Source: Epinephelus fuscoguttatus
Lineage: Eukaryota > Chordata > Actinopteri > Perciformes > Serranidae
DNA length: 64,000 nucleotides
Assembly (NCBI RefSeq): GCF_011397635.1
Contig: NC_064765.1
Span: forward strand, 27,370,632 to 27,434,631
Direction: 5' to 3'
Shown piece after piece: positions 37,265 to 50,403 of this stretch (positions are counted from its first letter, which is position 1; each line of letters starts with the position of its first letter). The notes under the pieces were generated by a model that did no database searches, was not told the origin of the DNA, and saw only the letters and a program-made list of their open reading frames with translations. The position numbers were made by a program, and so were the translations under genes.

Positions 37265-40200
37265 TTGAAGCCCTGGTGTCACACCCCTGTAGGTTTGCCA
37301 AGGAGTACAGTACGTCCCCAGGTCGTGGTTATGGTTCTGGAGTGATCCAGGTGTTGAAGAAGCTGTCCTCTCCTCAGCTCAGTGATGTGTTCCAGCCAGC
37401 CAGGGACCAGTTCAATGGTCGAGGCTCCTTTGGGAACGGAGGAGCCATGAGGGCGGCCCCCTTCGCACTGGCTTTTCCCGATCCTGTTGATGTTAAAAGG
37501 GTGAGCAGAGGGCAGCATTTTGGGCAAAAATCACATTTTTGGTGATGCGCACATTGAGACATAGCATATTTTATGAACTGATTTATCTTAAACTTCTAAC
37601 TCTGTAGTGTGCCTGAGCTAGTTTCATTAAAGTTTCATCTGTTGTGTAACCAAGTAAACTACACTAGAGTCCTTACTTGCCATTTGACACATGTCTCAAG
37701 TAAAGTCTCGAGTTTAAGTTAAAAAACTTTTGCACAAGTGAGAAACATCCTCTAAATTCTGTGCTTATTTTCATGAAGTTAAAAGACAAAAAATCTCTAA
37801 TACTTGCACAAAAATACTGTAGTCAAGTTGAAATTAACATGAAGGTTTGGTCTAAATCAAGTCTCAGAACAGAGATTTCCAAATCAAGTACAGATTTGAA
37901 TTAATTCTCTTCATAAATCAAGTCTCAAATAAATAAAGTGATGGAGGTCAGATTTAAGTTCAAGTTATGTGACTTGAGTCTTAAAGGGACAGTTCACTTC
38001 AAAATCTAAAGTGCAAATTTTGTGAGTTGCTGAGTGGTGGAGATATTGGCTGTAGAGATGTCTGCCCTTTCTCAAATATAAGAAAACTAGATGGCACTTT
38101 GCTTGTAGTGCTTAAATAAATAAAAAAGATATTAAAAAAACTCACAGCAATGTCTCTTTCCAGAAATCATGACCCGGTTACTCAATATAATCCACAGACC
38201 TTGTTGTGAGCAGTTTCTTGTAGGAACTATTTCCTTTCTACCAAAGTACACCTGCCAACCGTATCACCATCCAGAAGGGAGCATGCATCTACTCATGGAC
38301 GAGAGGCTTGTGACAGCACGATATGTTAACACTGATGGCATCCTCCTTGGCTGAGCTGTAATGCTCGCTAGCTCAGTGATGCTAGGTGAGCTTGCGCAGC
38401 ATCTAGTTCCATTATATTTGAGAGAAGGCAGACATCTCCACGGCAGATATCTCCAAAAACTTGGCTAGTCACACCAAAGCAATCTAAATTGACAAATAGC
38501 AATACAGGTAAGAGGAAAAATATGCATTTTAAATTTTGGGGTGAACCCTTCCTTAAATCTCTGCAGTAAATGGTCTTTTCTTTAATTTTAATCTTTGACT
38601 TTGAGATATAGCTTATGAAGAAGCAACTCAGTGAATTCAGTCAATGTATTCAGTCTGCGGACTTTGAGTAATGTATGTAGCAGTGTTTATATACAGAACA
38701 AGACTGACACTGTGGTTAGCTTACTAAATGTCATGGGTGTTATTGTGGTTTGTCTGTGATCAGCTACCAACCAGACAAGTGTCTAAAGATGAGGTTGACT
38801 GAATTTATTTGTTAACTCATCACAAAAAACAGCAAAGTAATGCTTATTTTGCTGGAAACCGTGTTCACCTGCACCTTCTGTGTATTTTGTCCTAATTATG
38901 ACTGACAATGAAACACACAGGGTCACACTGCAATCTTGTTGGTGCAGAGTTGGTCTGATTTCATTCTCTTTCTTTCTCTGCAGTTCGCCCGTCTGGGTGC
39001 CATGCTGACCCACTCCTGCTCTCTGGGTTATAATGGGGCAGTGCTGCAGGCATTAGCTGTGCACCTCTCCCTGCAAGGGGCGTTAGACCTGCCCCAGCAG
39101 TTCATCAGCAGGCTAATTACAGAGATGGAGGAAGTTGAGGGCGACGAGGCTGCACGCAACGATGCCAGAATGTGAGTACTACATGATTCAATTCTCCTCC
39201 TCTACGGCTGCTTTAGCACAGATCTGAACTAGTGATGTCTATCTGAGGAGGTCAGAGCTGCAGTGTGATATCTGGGGTTCACTGCAGGAAATATGGAAGA
39301 TTTTTAGAGGTATAAAGAAGAATATAAAATGTGCTGTATTTTAGTGTCAATCTTCCTTTAACATGTCGTTTCTCTCCAGCCTAAAGGAAGCAGAGAAACC
39401 GTTCTGTGAGCGCCTCCATAGAGTGAGAGACCTGATGGACAGGAGCAAGGTCAGCATAGAGGAAGTCATTTCTGAACTGGGTCAGTATCTGTTTACCTTT
39501 GACTTTATCTTGACTTTACATTGAGGTTTTTACAAAGGTTTTTATCATCCTTCTATCCTTTTCAATTCATCCTCTGACCGTTTCCAAAATATATTTTTAA
39601 TACACACAGTGTTCTATTTTCATTATTCTTTATGGCCGCAAGCAGTGGGAATTTAATCATGTTATAATCTTTTCTTGATTAATGTTTTGCCTGACGTTAA
39701 TGGAAAAATGCCCATCACAGTTTCCCAAAGCCAAAGTTGACTTTTTCAGATTGCGTGTTTTGTCCAAGCAACAGTCCAAGACCACAAAATATTCAGTCTT
39801 CTATCATAGCAGGTCAAGAAAACCACCAAATGATCACATTCAAGAAGCTAGAACAAGTCAATTAGTGCTCACTTCAACGATAATTATAAGTTTCTGATGG
39901 CTGAATAATTCACTAACTCACTTATAATTTTACCTATATACAACAGTAGGCTGGAATTCCATGTCCTCCTAAGAGATCTTGAAAAAAATATTTTGATATT
40001 TACCTCTTGCTGCTCTCATTGAATTAAAGATTTTATTTTTTGAACATTTAGGCTTCACATTTGGACACAGAACATATAAGGGGTGATAGATCTGTCCTCT
40101 GTGTTCCAGCCTCACTGAACTCCACTATATTAATTTAACATTTTTGTACGGTGGCCATGAGAGCTTAACACATTGCATATTATGAAAATACATGCAAATA

Positions 40201-40956
40201 AACACACCACAAACAAATCAAGAAACATCTTCACCAATTTGACGACACATATCTGCAAAGATATCTGAATCATGCCATTATGTTGTGAGCCTCTTGCGGT
40301 GCTTTTTTAAAATGCTGCATGTCGTCGAACTGATGCTTTCGGATGTTGTTAAGTTGGTGATGTTCTCTAAATGCTCCACATGTTTTGTCAAATTTGTGAA
40401 GATGTTTCTTCATTTGCTTATGTCGATATATTTGCACATGCTTTCTTAATTTCTGCATCGTGCTCTGAGGGCCACTGTATTTTTGTCTCATTTTGCCTCT
40501 ACCAGATTCTACTCCAGTTTGTTTTCCTGACTTCTTATCACTCAACATTTCCTGTCTTTCCATCCAGGTAATGGCATTGCGGCGCTCCACTCAGTCCCCA
40601 CTGCCATCTTCTGCGTCCTCCACTGCCTGCAGCCCAGAGAATGTCTTCCAGAGAGCTACGGCGGCCTGGAGAGGACAATAGCATACAGCCTGGCCCTGGG
40701 AGGGGACACAGACACCATAGCCTGCATGGCAGGGGCCATCGCTGGGGCCCACTATGGCATCGAGGCTATTCCTCAGATGTGGATAAAGTGCTGCGAGGGT
40801 GCAGAGGATGCAGACATGAACGCAGAGCGGCTTCACATGCTGTACCACCAGTCATCACAGGGAGGCAGCAGTGGGACAGGGGAGCAGAGCAGCGAAGACG
40901 CATCTGAAAAGCGGTCAAATGCTTCTAACGGCACAGAGAAGAAAACTGGGGATTAG
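35755..40956 (+). CDS. adprs: ADP-ribosylserine hydrolase ARH3 (six exons)
   Basis: ARH3 removes mono-ADP-ribose from serine and degrades poly(ADP-ribose), mainly after DNA damage, in nucleus and mitochondria, using two Mg2+ ions. Exons: 35755-35941, 36999-37095, 37293-37500, 38984-39171, 39380-39480, 40568-40956, all GT/AG and in phase, 389 residues (human ADPRS 363). 'RFRGALVAAVLGDCVGG' is followed by the gating Glu in 'EFEG' (E38). The metal site is present as 'YSDDTAMAR' (residues 67-75) and 'LGGDTDTIA' (304-312). 'SLGYNGAVLQALAVHL' and 'FNGRGSFGNGGAMR' are further family blocks. The start is fixed by a TGA immediately upstream in frame. The extra length is a Ser/Gly/Glu-rich C-terminal tail ending 'TEKKTGD'. 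All catalytic residues expected for the family are present. Old symbol adprhl2. Confidence 0.95.
37198..37261. repeat. (AC)n microsatellite in adprs intron 2
   Basis: Uninterrupted AC dinucleotide run of about 64 bp, ending about 30 bp before the exon 3 acceptor. Length variation here could affect splicing, but that is only a possibility. Confidence 0.95.
37981..38556. mobile_element. piggyBac-type MITE with TTAA duplication in adprs intron 3
   Basis: TTAA at 37981-37984 and 38553-38556. The ends are AGGGACAGTTCACTTCAAAA and, in reverse complement on the right, AGGAAGGGTTCACCCCAAAA. A long internal inverted repeat pairs 'AGATGTCTGCCCTTTCTCAA' near 38056 with its mirror near 38418, so much of the element can fold on itself. 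No coding sequence. Confidence 0.75.
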
Positions 40957-41380
40957 CGAGTCTTCAACTGGAGTTTGGCGAAAGGACTCTTGAATACACA
41001 CACATACAAATTACACACTTGCACCAAGTAAATACCGTTTTGTTTTTCGGGCTGTATCTGAGAAGCTATTTCAACACTGCAACATTATTGTACTCGTCAA
41101 AACAGCTCATTATTTTCTGAGACCCTCCAAGCAAAAACATAAAAAAGCTGAATTTGTTAGGTGACAGAAAAATGAAGCGGAATGAACCAGAGGCACCAAG
41201 TGTAATGAGACAGATTATATTGACTGTGTGATAAATTTGGTCTGTGTATTCGTACACACACACACCTCTCTCCCCTCTCCGCTCTTTCCAATTTTGTGTT
41301 GAACAATCCTTTGTCATGTGAAAGCTGCACTATGAATTGGCCATGTCTTGTTTTATCCTTTTGGTGGATAAAAATTATTT

Positions 41381-41386
41381 AATAAA
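41381..41386 (+). terminator. adprs polyadenylation signal
   Basis: AATAAA about 425 bp after the adprs stop codon, followed directly by a T-rich tract; this is the first good signal after the gene. Confidence 0.65.
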
Positions 41387-41499
41387 CTTTTTTTTTTTAA
41401 AATTCATAACCTGTATGAGTGTTTATTTTGAATTTAAGATTTAAGGATTTGTTTCAGTAGGATCAGCTGCATCGAAATGTCATTACTAATCGAGACTAC

Positions 41500-41890
41500 T
41501 AGTATTAGATAAACAAGCAAGTCTACAGTCATAGCCACAGCGGCACACTAAGCTAAATGCTATTGTTGACACACTAACATGCATACAGCAGCTACACTAA
41601 CATGCTGATGTTCACAGGTTTAATGTGTACCATGTCCACCTTCTTAGCTTTGTGGGTTAGCATGCTAACATTCGCTAACTAGCACTGAGCAGCTGAGGCA
41701 TATGAAACCAAAATATTTGAAATAAAACTGTTCAATTATAACAGTTAATTTGGAGGGAGATAATAATGGCTATATAGACACAGTATGTCCCAAAAATGTC
41801 AACCTCCTGGTGATCACCAAAGTCTTAACCCTGACCATAAATGTCTGTACAAACTGATGACCATCCATCCAGTAGCTGCTGAAAGATTAT
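41500..41890. repeat. Teleost dispersed repeat
   Basis: The order 'CACACTAACATGC', 'GGTTAGCATGCTAACATTCGC', 'AACTAGCACTGAGCAG' (read with small changes), 'AAAATGTCAACCTCCTGGTG', 'GATCACCAAAGTC' and 'AAATGTCTGTAC' follows a widely dispersed fish repeat. Family name not assigned. It lies in the gap between the convergent adprs and SLC7 genes. Confidence 0.5.
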
Positions 41891-42910
41891 TGTTTTATAC
41901 ACTGTGCATTCAAATATCCATACTGCTATACTATATAGTATGCCAGAAAAATATTTAATATGTCCCAATACATAGTTTGTCACATGCAGTATGCCAAAAT
42001 ACCAGGATGCGCCCCTGCATTTGGTTGCATTTTGCCATATGCAAGCCAGCATGCTTATTCTGACCCACAGTTCTCTGCAGTAGAAGATGTGTCACATGGA
42101 CTGAGCCGCAGACAGATGACAACTTGCTGACAGCTCAAAAGCTGCAATGACCAATGAGTGCATTCATTTGACTGATGACCAGCCAGAAGTAATAAGAATA
42201 TTAATTGTCTAAGTAAACAAAATATTCAGAGATTACCAACAACAAAAGGACACAACTATAAAAAATAAAGAAATGCAAGTGCAATTTTACTGTTGTGAAA
42301 ATATGATAGAATCTACAGTGTATGCAGTTGTAATTTAAAAGTTAAAACTACATTGCAAAGTAACAACTGCAGAGCTCTCCAGGTTGACCTCTGTCTCTGG
42401 TGAGCTCGGTGAATGGTGCTTTGTTTTATCTCTGAGGTCACAGATATGTGTGCAAGAAGGTCAAAGTTCAGGGCGTAATGTTAAGTCAAACCAGTATGTC
42501 CTGATTGTGTGCATACTGCATGCAACAGTATGTATTTCTTAAGGGCAGCTGCAGCACCTACTAAAAGTAAAAAGAAAAAGTATGAGATGCGGAATGCAGC
42601 TACGCCATTTTCCAGAGCAAAGTTGTTGATGTATCATGTTAAAATCACATATAGTTCTTTAAAACTATGACGAATGACAAAGGATGCTGCCGTTTGATTC
42701 TTTCGTTGTTTTTGTTTCATGCACCTCAGAGCTGCGATGTTGTGACTAACCTCACTGCAGCATTTAGTTTATGGTGCGCTTTCTCACTCTGGTATCAGTT
42801 TGTTTGGAGAACAGCCAGTATTTATATCTTGTGCAGGTGTCTGTCAGTGACAACTCCTCTTACTCCCCAAAATCAAAATATTGTATCATTTAAGAAAAGA
42901 TATTAGGTTA
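41891..42910. other. Intergenic spacer, convergent genes
   Basis: No gene recognised. 'ATACTATATAGTATGCC' and later 'CAGTATG...GCATACTG' phrases near 41935, 41994 and 42490-42530 suggest remnants of a DNA transposon with subterminal repeats, not well enough preserved to delimit. Confidence 0.35.
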
Positions 42911-42920
42911 AAAAAAAAAG

Positions 42921-42926
42921 TTTATT
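42921..42926 (-). terminator. Polyadenylation signal of the SLC7 transporter gene
   Basis: TTTATT on the plus strand gives AATAAA on the minus strand, about 460 bp past the stop codon at 43383. Confidence 0.55.
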
Positions 42927-43382
42927 CATGTAAAATATTTTTTGTATGCATCTTTCATCTGGAACAGTTTGCAAATAAACATTTATTATAAACTGAAATG
43001 GAAATTACAGGAATCTTCAGTCGTACAAGTGCATAGTCTGTCCAGCCACCTACTGTTGCACAGCAAACATAAATTAAAGATTTATAAAATAGTCATATTA
43101 CATTTTTGGCAATATATTGACATGACAGATTTACTTCTCAATTATATTTCTTTTCAAATGTGCTCTCTAAAACGACTATGAACATCAGCAAATAAAACAG
43201 TGTGTATCCAATGGCTAAAATTCAAAGAGTCAAAAGTGCTGACCAACTGGGAGGTAACACAAAATGGCTACTGAATGTAAACTGAAAATTTTCATTTGTG
43301 TCACTGGCAAAAAAAAGTGGGTGCAGTTAAAAAGCACAAGCAAACAAACAAACTGGAAGCACAACTTTTCCTTCTGCCCAAA

Positions 43383-46300
43383 TCACAGGTTTTTCTCTGC
43401 AGGGGCGACCTCTAAGAACAGCTGCAGGAACACTGTTAACTTGGTCAGCAGTCCTGGGCAGAGCTTGTAATGGATGAAGGGGACGTAGACAATTGCTCCA
43501 CTTAAGATAAATAAAGTCACATAGAGATATTCAATCTGAGGATCGTCTATGATGGGTGCCAGCACGAGGAATATGGCCACAATGATGACCAGTATGGGGA
43601 GGATAATGGGAACCTGTAGACAGAGGGAGAGACAGGGACATGGTGATTCTCATGCTGTGTTAACAAAAAGACAAATGTTGGTGTTTCAAGAGTGGCTGTG
43701 TGTGTGACACTGACCTTGTACGGCCTGGGGAGCTCCGGCTTCTTAATCTTAAGATAAAGAAGTCCAGACAGGGTGATGCCATAGAAGAACCAGGCAGTGA
43801 AACTGGCAACAGCAGTGAAGAAGACAGTGAGACAAACACAAGCATTCTTTATACATGTATTAAGGAAGAAATGTCAACATTAAAAACATGCAAAGCAGAC
43901 ACATATTTCACCTGAAGAAGTTGACAATACTTTGGAAGTCTCCAGGGATCAGCACCAGCAGAGAGACGACAGTGGTGAAGATCAGAGCTGGAGATGGAGT
44001 CAGCCTGTGGACGTGAGCCATGGCCAGAATATCTGGCTACAAAGCAAGCACAAGTCTGTGAGTAAGCCTTCCAACATGCGTCTAATGCTGAACATGCTAA
44101 GTAAAGATTCTCACCATGTGTCCTTCCCTGGCAGCCACAAAGCACACACGGCCACCACTGAAGAATGTCCCGTTCAGTGAACCAAAAGCAGACAATGCTG
44201 CAGCCACAGACATGATCCATCCCCAGCTTCCTAACACTTTATTCCTGTGGAAAAAAGGTTGGTGTTCTCACAAAAGCAACAGCAACCCTCCCAAGTTTCA
44301 AAAGCCACCTGCTATACATAGAAAGTACAACACAGAGCATAGATACAGTAGAGATTTTTCAAAATTCTAAATTTCTCATTGATTTCTGAACTCCCCTGTG
44401 TTCAAGTAAAGTACATGTCATTTTTGTCTAATATATGAATGGTAAGCTCTGCTGACGTGCTTTTCCACCAGGTTGATGACAGAGTTAATTAAAAGCCAGG
44501 GTAATAAAGGGGAACTCCACTGATTTGACACATCAAAGTCTGTTTACAGCTCTCTACAGCATATATAAAAGAGGTTGTATGTTGCTATTTGTGGCTCCAG
44601 AGGGAGCTGTGTGAAATCTGTTCTCCTAATCTCTGTTTCAGGCTAGAGGCTACATTAGCCACTACTAACATTACACACTCAATTCCCCAACCAAACTGTG
44701 GGGTGCAAGGTTCTGACGTGAGAAATAAAAAAGACCATCTCTGGTTCAGGTGAATGGATTTAGATTTTTTTTTTCCAAACAAAATTGTGAGTCCGGCAGG
44801 TGCTGTCTTACCCCCAGGTTACTGCTACAGCGCTGGAGGACATGAGCTCTTTTGGCGTCATTACCGTCAGGTAGCTCACATTCACCAGCAGATATAAGCC
44901 AGTCACCAGAGAAATGGCTATCACAACCGCCCTGGGGAGATTCACCTGGAAGAAGGAAAAAAGGCAATATAATTTTTATGTTCAGGTCAATGTGTACCAG
45001 CTTGCATGATGGATAGCTTTAATACTGACTCTGGTATAATGGACTGAGCCAGGAGTCACTCCAAAGTACAACCCTGATTCCAAAAATGTTGAGACACTTT
45101 GTAAAACATGAATAAAATCAGACTGCAATGATTTGTAAGTCCTTTGTGACCTTTATTCAACTGAATACAGTACAAAGATAATATATATGATGTTCCAACT
45201 GTTAAAATTTATTGTTTTTGTAAATGTGCACTCATTCTGAATTTGATGCCTGCAATACTTTCCAATCAAATTGGAACAGGAACATATTTGGATGCTGATT
45301 GTTGAAGTTTTGAAAGTAAATTTCTTTCCCATTTGTGCTTGATATACAACTTCAGTTGCTCAACGGTCCGGGACTCTCCATTATAACGTGCAGAATGTGG
45401 CTTGCCAGTGTCTTGCTGGAATACGCAGGGACTTCCCCGGAAAATATGTCATCTGGATGGCAGCATATGTTGCTCCAAAACCTGTATGTACCTTTCAGCA
45501 TTCACGGTGCCTTCACAGATGTAAAAGTTACCCATGATGCAACACACCCCCATACCATCTCAGATGCTGGCTTTGAACTTTGCACTGGTAACAATCTGGA
45601 TAGTCCTTTTCCTCTTTAGCCCAGAGCACACAACGTCCATGATTTTCCAAAAACAATCTGAAATGTGGACTCGTCAGACCACAGCACACTTTTCTTCTTT
45701 GTGTCTGTCCATCTCAGATGAGCTCAGGCCCAGTGAAGTCAGCACCATTTCTGGATGTTGTTGATATGCGGGCCTATTTAGGTGGTCTAAAGCGGATGGC
45801 GGAGGGCGCATAATCCATGTCGCAAGTGTCATTGCTATTTAGATGCAGGCGCAGTTGTCATTTTCACGCCCTGCGCCCTCGTCGTCTAACTAGCTAATGA
45901 ACTTGCGCTTCTCTGGGTGTGTTGGTCTAAAAATGAGGAGTGGTCAGGCGCAGTCATGGCGTGTTGCTAGTTAGATGACGTAAAAAGCAAATGCGCCAGT
46001 GACGAACAAAAACCTGGTCTAAAGTCAACGGTGCAGTATTTCGCTGTTAAACAAGTTAGTAATATGCGTCTCTAGGTGGGTGCACAACGCGCGTGCACTC
46101 TGCTCAGACACACACGGAGCAGCCACATATATGCAAAAGATAACAAATAAAAATATGATTACAATGTGAAAGGTTAGTATTGTGCACATTAAAATATTTA
46201 TCAGAAACACGTCTTAATGGTCAGTCATTAATCAGAATGATCTAATCGCAGTAATAATGATCATCATAATCCGGGAGGTCCAAGCTGCAGTGTCCAAATA

Positions 46301-49300
46301 TATGGAACTGCGAGCAGACCTCCACGGGCTGATGATGCATAGCCTGTAAAATGAACTTGTCTTTCCCAAATGAATTGTGATCATTTTGGCATGTAGGCTA
46401 AATCACAAAATCAAAGATGTGAAAATGTTTGATAAACTTTATTATGACATAAACACAACAATAACCAGCTTCTGTGAACTAAAAACGTAAACTTACAGCC
46501 CCACAAGTACAAATGTATATGTAAAAAAAAGCTTTTAGAACGTAAAACTGAAGATCATCTTGTCAGGAGGAGGAGGAGGAGGAGGATGACCCCCTCTCCG
46601 CAGCCAGCGCGCAGCCAGACCAGGCGGCCCGGGTGCAGCCACGGGACCAGCCCTTCCTGGACCTTCAGGCGGGGGGGTTCAGGATGCTGGAGAGGGAGCT
46701 GGGCTCTCTAACCTCCTGGGTTAAAATAAAATTGAATAACAATTTGTTGACAGCGTTTCTCTCGTGCGCGTGTGCGCTCTCTCTTTCTCTCTCGCAGTCT
46801 CACTCTGTTTCTTTTCTTTTGACTTTTCTAAGATGACAGATGCTGAATATATACTCCTTCTCTGATGCTGTGGCTGTTTGTGGTTGGCTGAGAGGGATGT
46901 GAACTCATTAGTTTGCAGCTGTGTTAATCAAATCAGGTTGGGTTTCCATTACGCGTGCCAATCTCCTTTGATCTGACATCAGATGTGACGGGACAGTTGA
47001 TACAGAGATACATTTATCGTCTCCTCAGCTGTAAAACGCTCACTCTTTCCAGTTGGTAGGTCCGTCATCTAACTAGCTCTCTACCGTGCACTCCAATCGC
47101 GCCTCTTTTAAAGGGAATGAGAGGTGACACTCTGATTGGCTTATTGAATGATACACCCAAAACACACCCATGACTAATTCACAGAATAAGTCCAACCATA
47201 GACATAATAAAGAGTAGACACCGCATTGGCTGCTGGGGCGCAAGAAATGCGGCCGCCATCTTGAACCAGTCATCCTACCCAGAAGATACAAGATGCCTGA
47301 GCACTGTGCGGCGTATTCCTGTTCAAATCGGCGGACTATTGAAAACAGGGCTCAGGGGATTACTTTTCACAAGTAAGATTGAACATTGTTATTGGTTGTA
47401 TTTTGTGAATAGAATATTACTGTACTGTATTTATGTCCACCAGCGAAATTGTAGCCAGCTAACATTAGCTAGGCTATGTTTAGTGGTGTTAACCCGGCTA
47501 TGAAGGCTAACTGAGACTTTATAAATCATATATTCCATAACACTGACTTAGATTACAACTGACACAAGAATGCTATTGTAGAAATTAAACAACTATTACT
47601 GGTATAACATTGACCAGCAAATTTTACACAGGTGGCACAGACTGTATTATTCACATGTAATTCTTTCACCCCAACAAAAGTAAGATACCTCTCATGTCTC
47701 ATACCCACCCCACTTACTTAAAAATACAGACAACAGAACATCTGACTGTAGAATAGTTTGCAAACAAGCTTACTCACAATTTCAGCAGCTTTGGTTCATT
47801 ATCAACAGATATGCATCAAAATAGGAGTTTTGTTGAAGAAAGGTTCTGTGAAATTTGAAGGAAGAAGAAGTAAATAGGAAAATAGGAAATAGGAAATAGG
47901 AAGATAGAAAGTAGAGAAATAGGAAGAAAATAGGAAGAAGAAGGAAGAAAATAAGCTTGACCTCCTTTGTAAAATGTTTTTGTGTAGACTCTCCCAAATC
48001 TCCAGTTTTCATTTTGAAGGTTTCCCAAAGTCAAAGATGTGAGGAAGAAGTGGGAAATGGCTTTGAGGAGGGAAGGATTCACTGCAAGTGATTCATCCGT
48101 GCTTTGCAGTGAGCATTTTAAGCAGGACGATTTTGATAGGACAGGTCAGATTGTCCGACTCAGAGATGGTGTTATTCCATCCATCTTCAGCTTACTGGTT
48201 CACCTCCAAAGGGTAGGTGTATCATCATAAGGCTATTAGCATTCATAAATGTAAATATTCTATTATCAATCACAGGGCAGGGTGAAATACTTATCCCTGT
48301 ATACTATATTCTTTTCAAGTATTCTGCTTCTTCATTTTAGCCGGAAAAGGGCAGGACTACATCTACCTCCAGAAGAGCTGAAGACAGCCTGTCCGTGGCC
48401 TCTCAGGATGCCCCACAAACTGCAACCTCACACTCACAACCTCAGCCTAATGATGTGAGTATTTCTACTTTAAACATCATATCATAATGGTCCTGGACAT
48501 ATCAAAATCTCACTTGTTTGCTGCCACTCATATTAAACACACTCACAAATAAACCCATACACACACAATTGAAGACATGCTGAACATGCATTCCTGTGCG
48601 CCAGGAAGGAGACCCCAGTACAACAGCTCAGTACATCATCGTGGCAAAGAATGACAAAGTCGCCATCCCACTTCAAGATGAGGGTTTGACATGCACCATA
48701 GACAAGTTGTTCAAAATTTTATGGGTTTGCAATGTGGCATACCCTGTCCAACTTGATTCAATCTATTGTTTCTTTGAGCATGTTTATGAAATGCCCATCT
48801 CAGGTGGAAGAGATCAAAAGTTGTGGAGCTTATTGCCAAGCTTCAGGCAGTGGCGTAAGTTGTGCTAGTGTCACCATTTGTTCAAGATTCTTTATCCAGA
48901 CAGGCCGCTCACCCCAAAACATCATTTTATGACTCACTATTGGCGCATGATGATAAAGTTTGGCCCACTTTTGAAGTTATGGTGTATGAGATTTGAGAGT
49001 AAGCATGGTCCTCTGAAACGACACGCTCATGTTGTATGTAATTTCATTAATATTTCTAAGACTTTGGCTTATAAGAATCAAGTTCAAAGTATGTATAATT
49101 GGAAATTTAGTGATCCACTGACAAAAAAAGACTGTTTCAAATGCCTTTCCAGTCATGGTTGGATCTTTGGAAATAAGTGATCTGGTCATTGAAAATTTGA
49201 AAGCACTTCGGTGTGATATCAGCACTTGCAGCACAATTCATGTAGTTCACTCTGTCTGTTGGCTTGATCAGACATATAAAACTGGTTGCGTACTTGCTTT

Positions 49301-50347
49301 AAACTGTGACTTAAGAGGGGAGTGTCTCTTTGGAGAGACTGATTGTTTAAATTTGCATTACTGTAAAGTGCTTTACCTTTGACATACCTGAGCCAGTCGC
49401 TTACTCGTAACAATTAGTAGAGGCTAATGAATGGTGCCGCCAGTCTTGTGATCGTGCAGTTAATGACAGTGTGGCCTGATGTCCCCTGCAGCGATCATTA
49501 GCAGGTTAGCGCATTGTTCTGGAATTATTACAGTTGAACTTCTGTGAATGTTTGCCCTGAAATGTTTTGGTCAACCCAGATTTTAAGAGGTTAAAAATGA
49601 ATCCAGTTTGGGGATTTTTTTGGTTTGTTTGGTTATCTTGGGAGGGAAAATTCAAGTGACCTTGCCTTTTGACTGCAGTTTGCGCAATTTTTTGTGAATA
49701 TTGTATAATTGTATCTGCATGTTTTTATGCATGTATTGTGATCTCATTCACTGGCATTGAGAATGAAATGGAGTGTTGCAATTATTTCAAAAATCTGCAA
49801 TGATTGAAGTATTTTAATAAATGTTACCTGAATTCAATGAAATTGTTTATTTTGGGAGCATTTTAGTGGATTGCAAGCATACAAATTCCATTTTAGGATG
49901 ATTTTAGCAAAAAAGTATAAACAACATCTCTGTGTTGTTTTTAACACAACTTTGTGTTTGAAATATTTAACACACAATATATGTTAAAAACAGCACATCT
50001 CTGTGTTGTCTTTAACACAGTTTTGTGTTTGAAATATTTAACACACACAATATGTGTTAAAAACAGCACATCTCTGTGTTGTTTTTAACAGTTTTATGTT
50101 TGAAATATTTAACACACTATGTGTTAAATGTGCTAACACACTGATTGTGTTGAAAGCAACACAAGATGTGTTGTCCTTAACTAGACACACTGATGTGTTA
50201 ATTTTTTTTTTAATAAATTATTTTTAATATATCTGTTTTGAGAGTGTATATATTAATTATATTGATTCTCTCTCTCTCTCTCTCTCTATATATAGCTGAG
50301 AAGTACTTTACTGCCACTATCTGCTTCTGCTTCTCTATCATATATTA

Positions 50348-50403
<56 letters not shown>

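Noticed and set aside
37135-37545. 136-codon frame running through the (AC)n tract into adprs exon 3
   Set aside because: It reads through an intron and microsatellite; the spliced exon 37293-37500 explains the conserved part.
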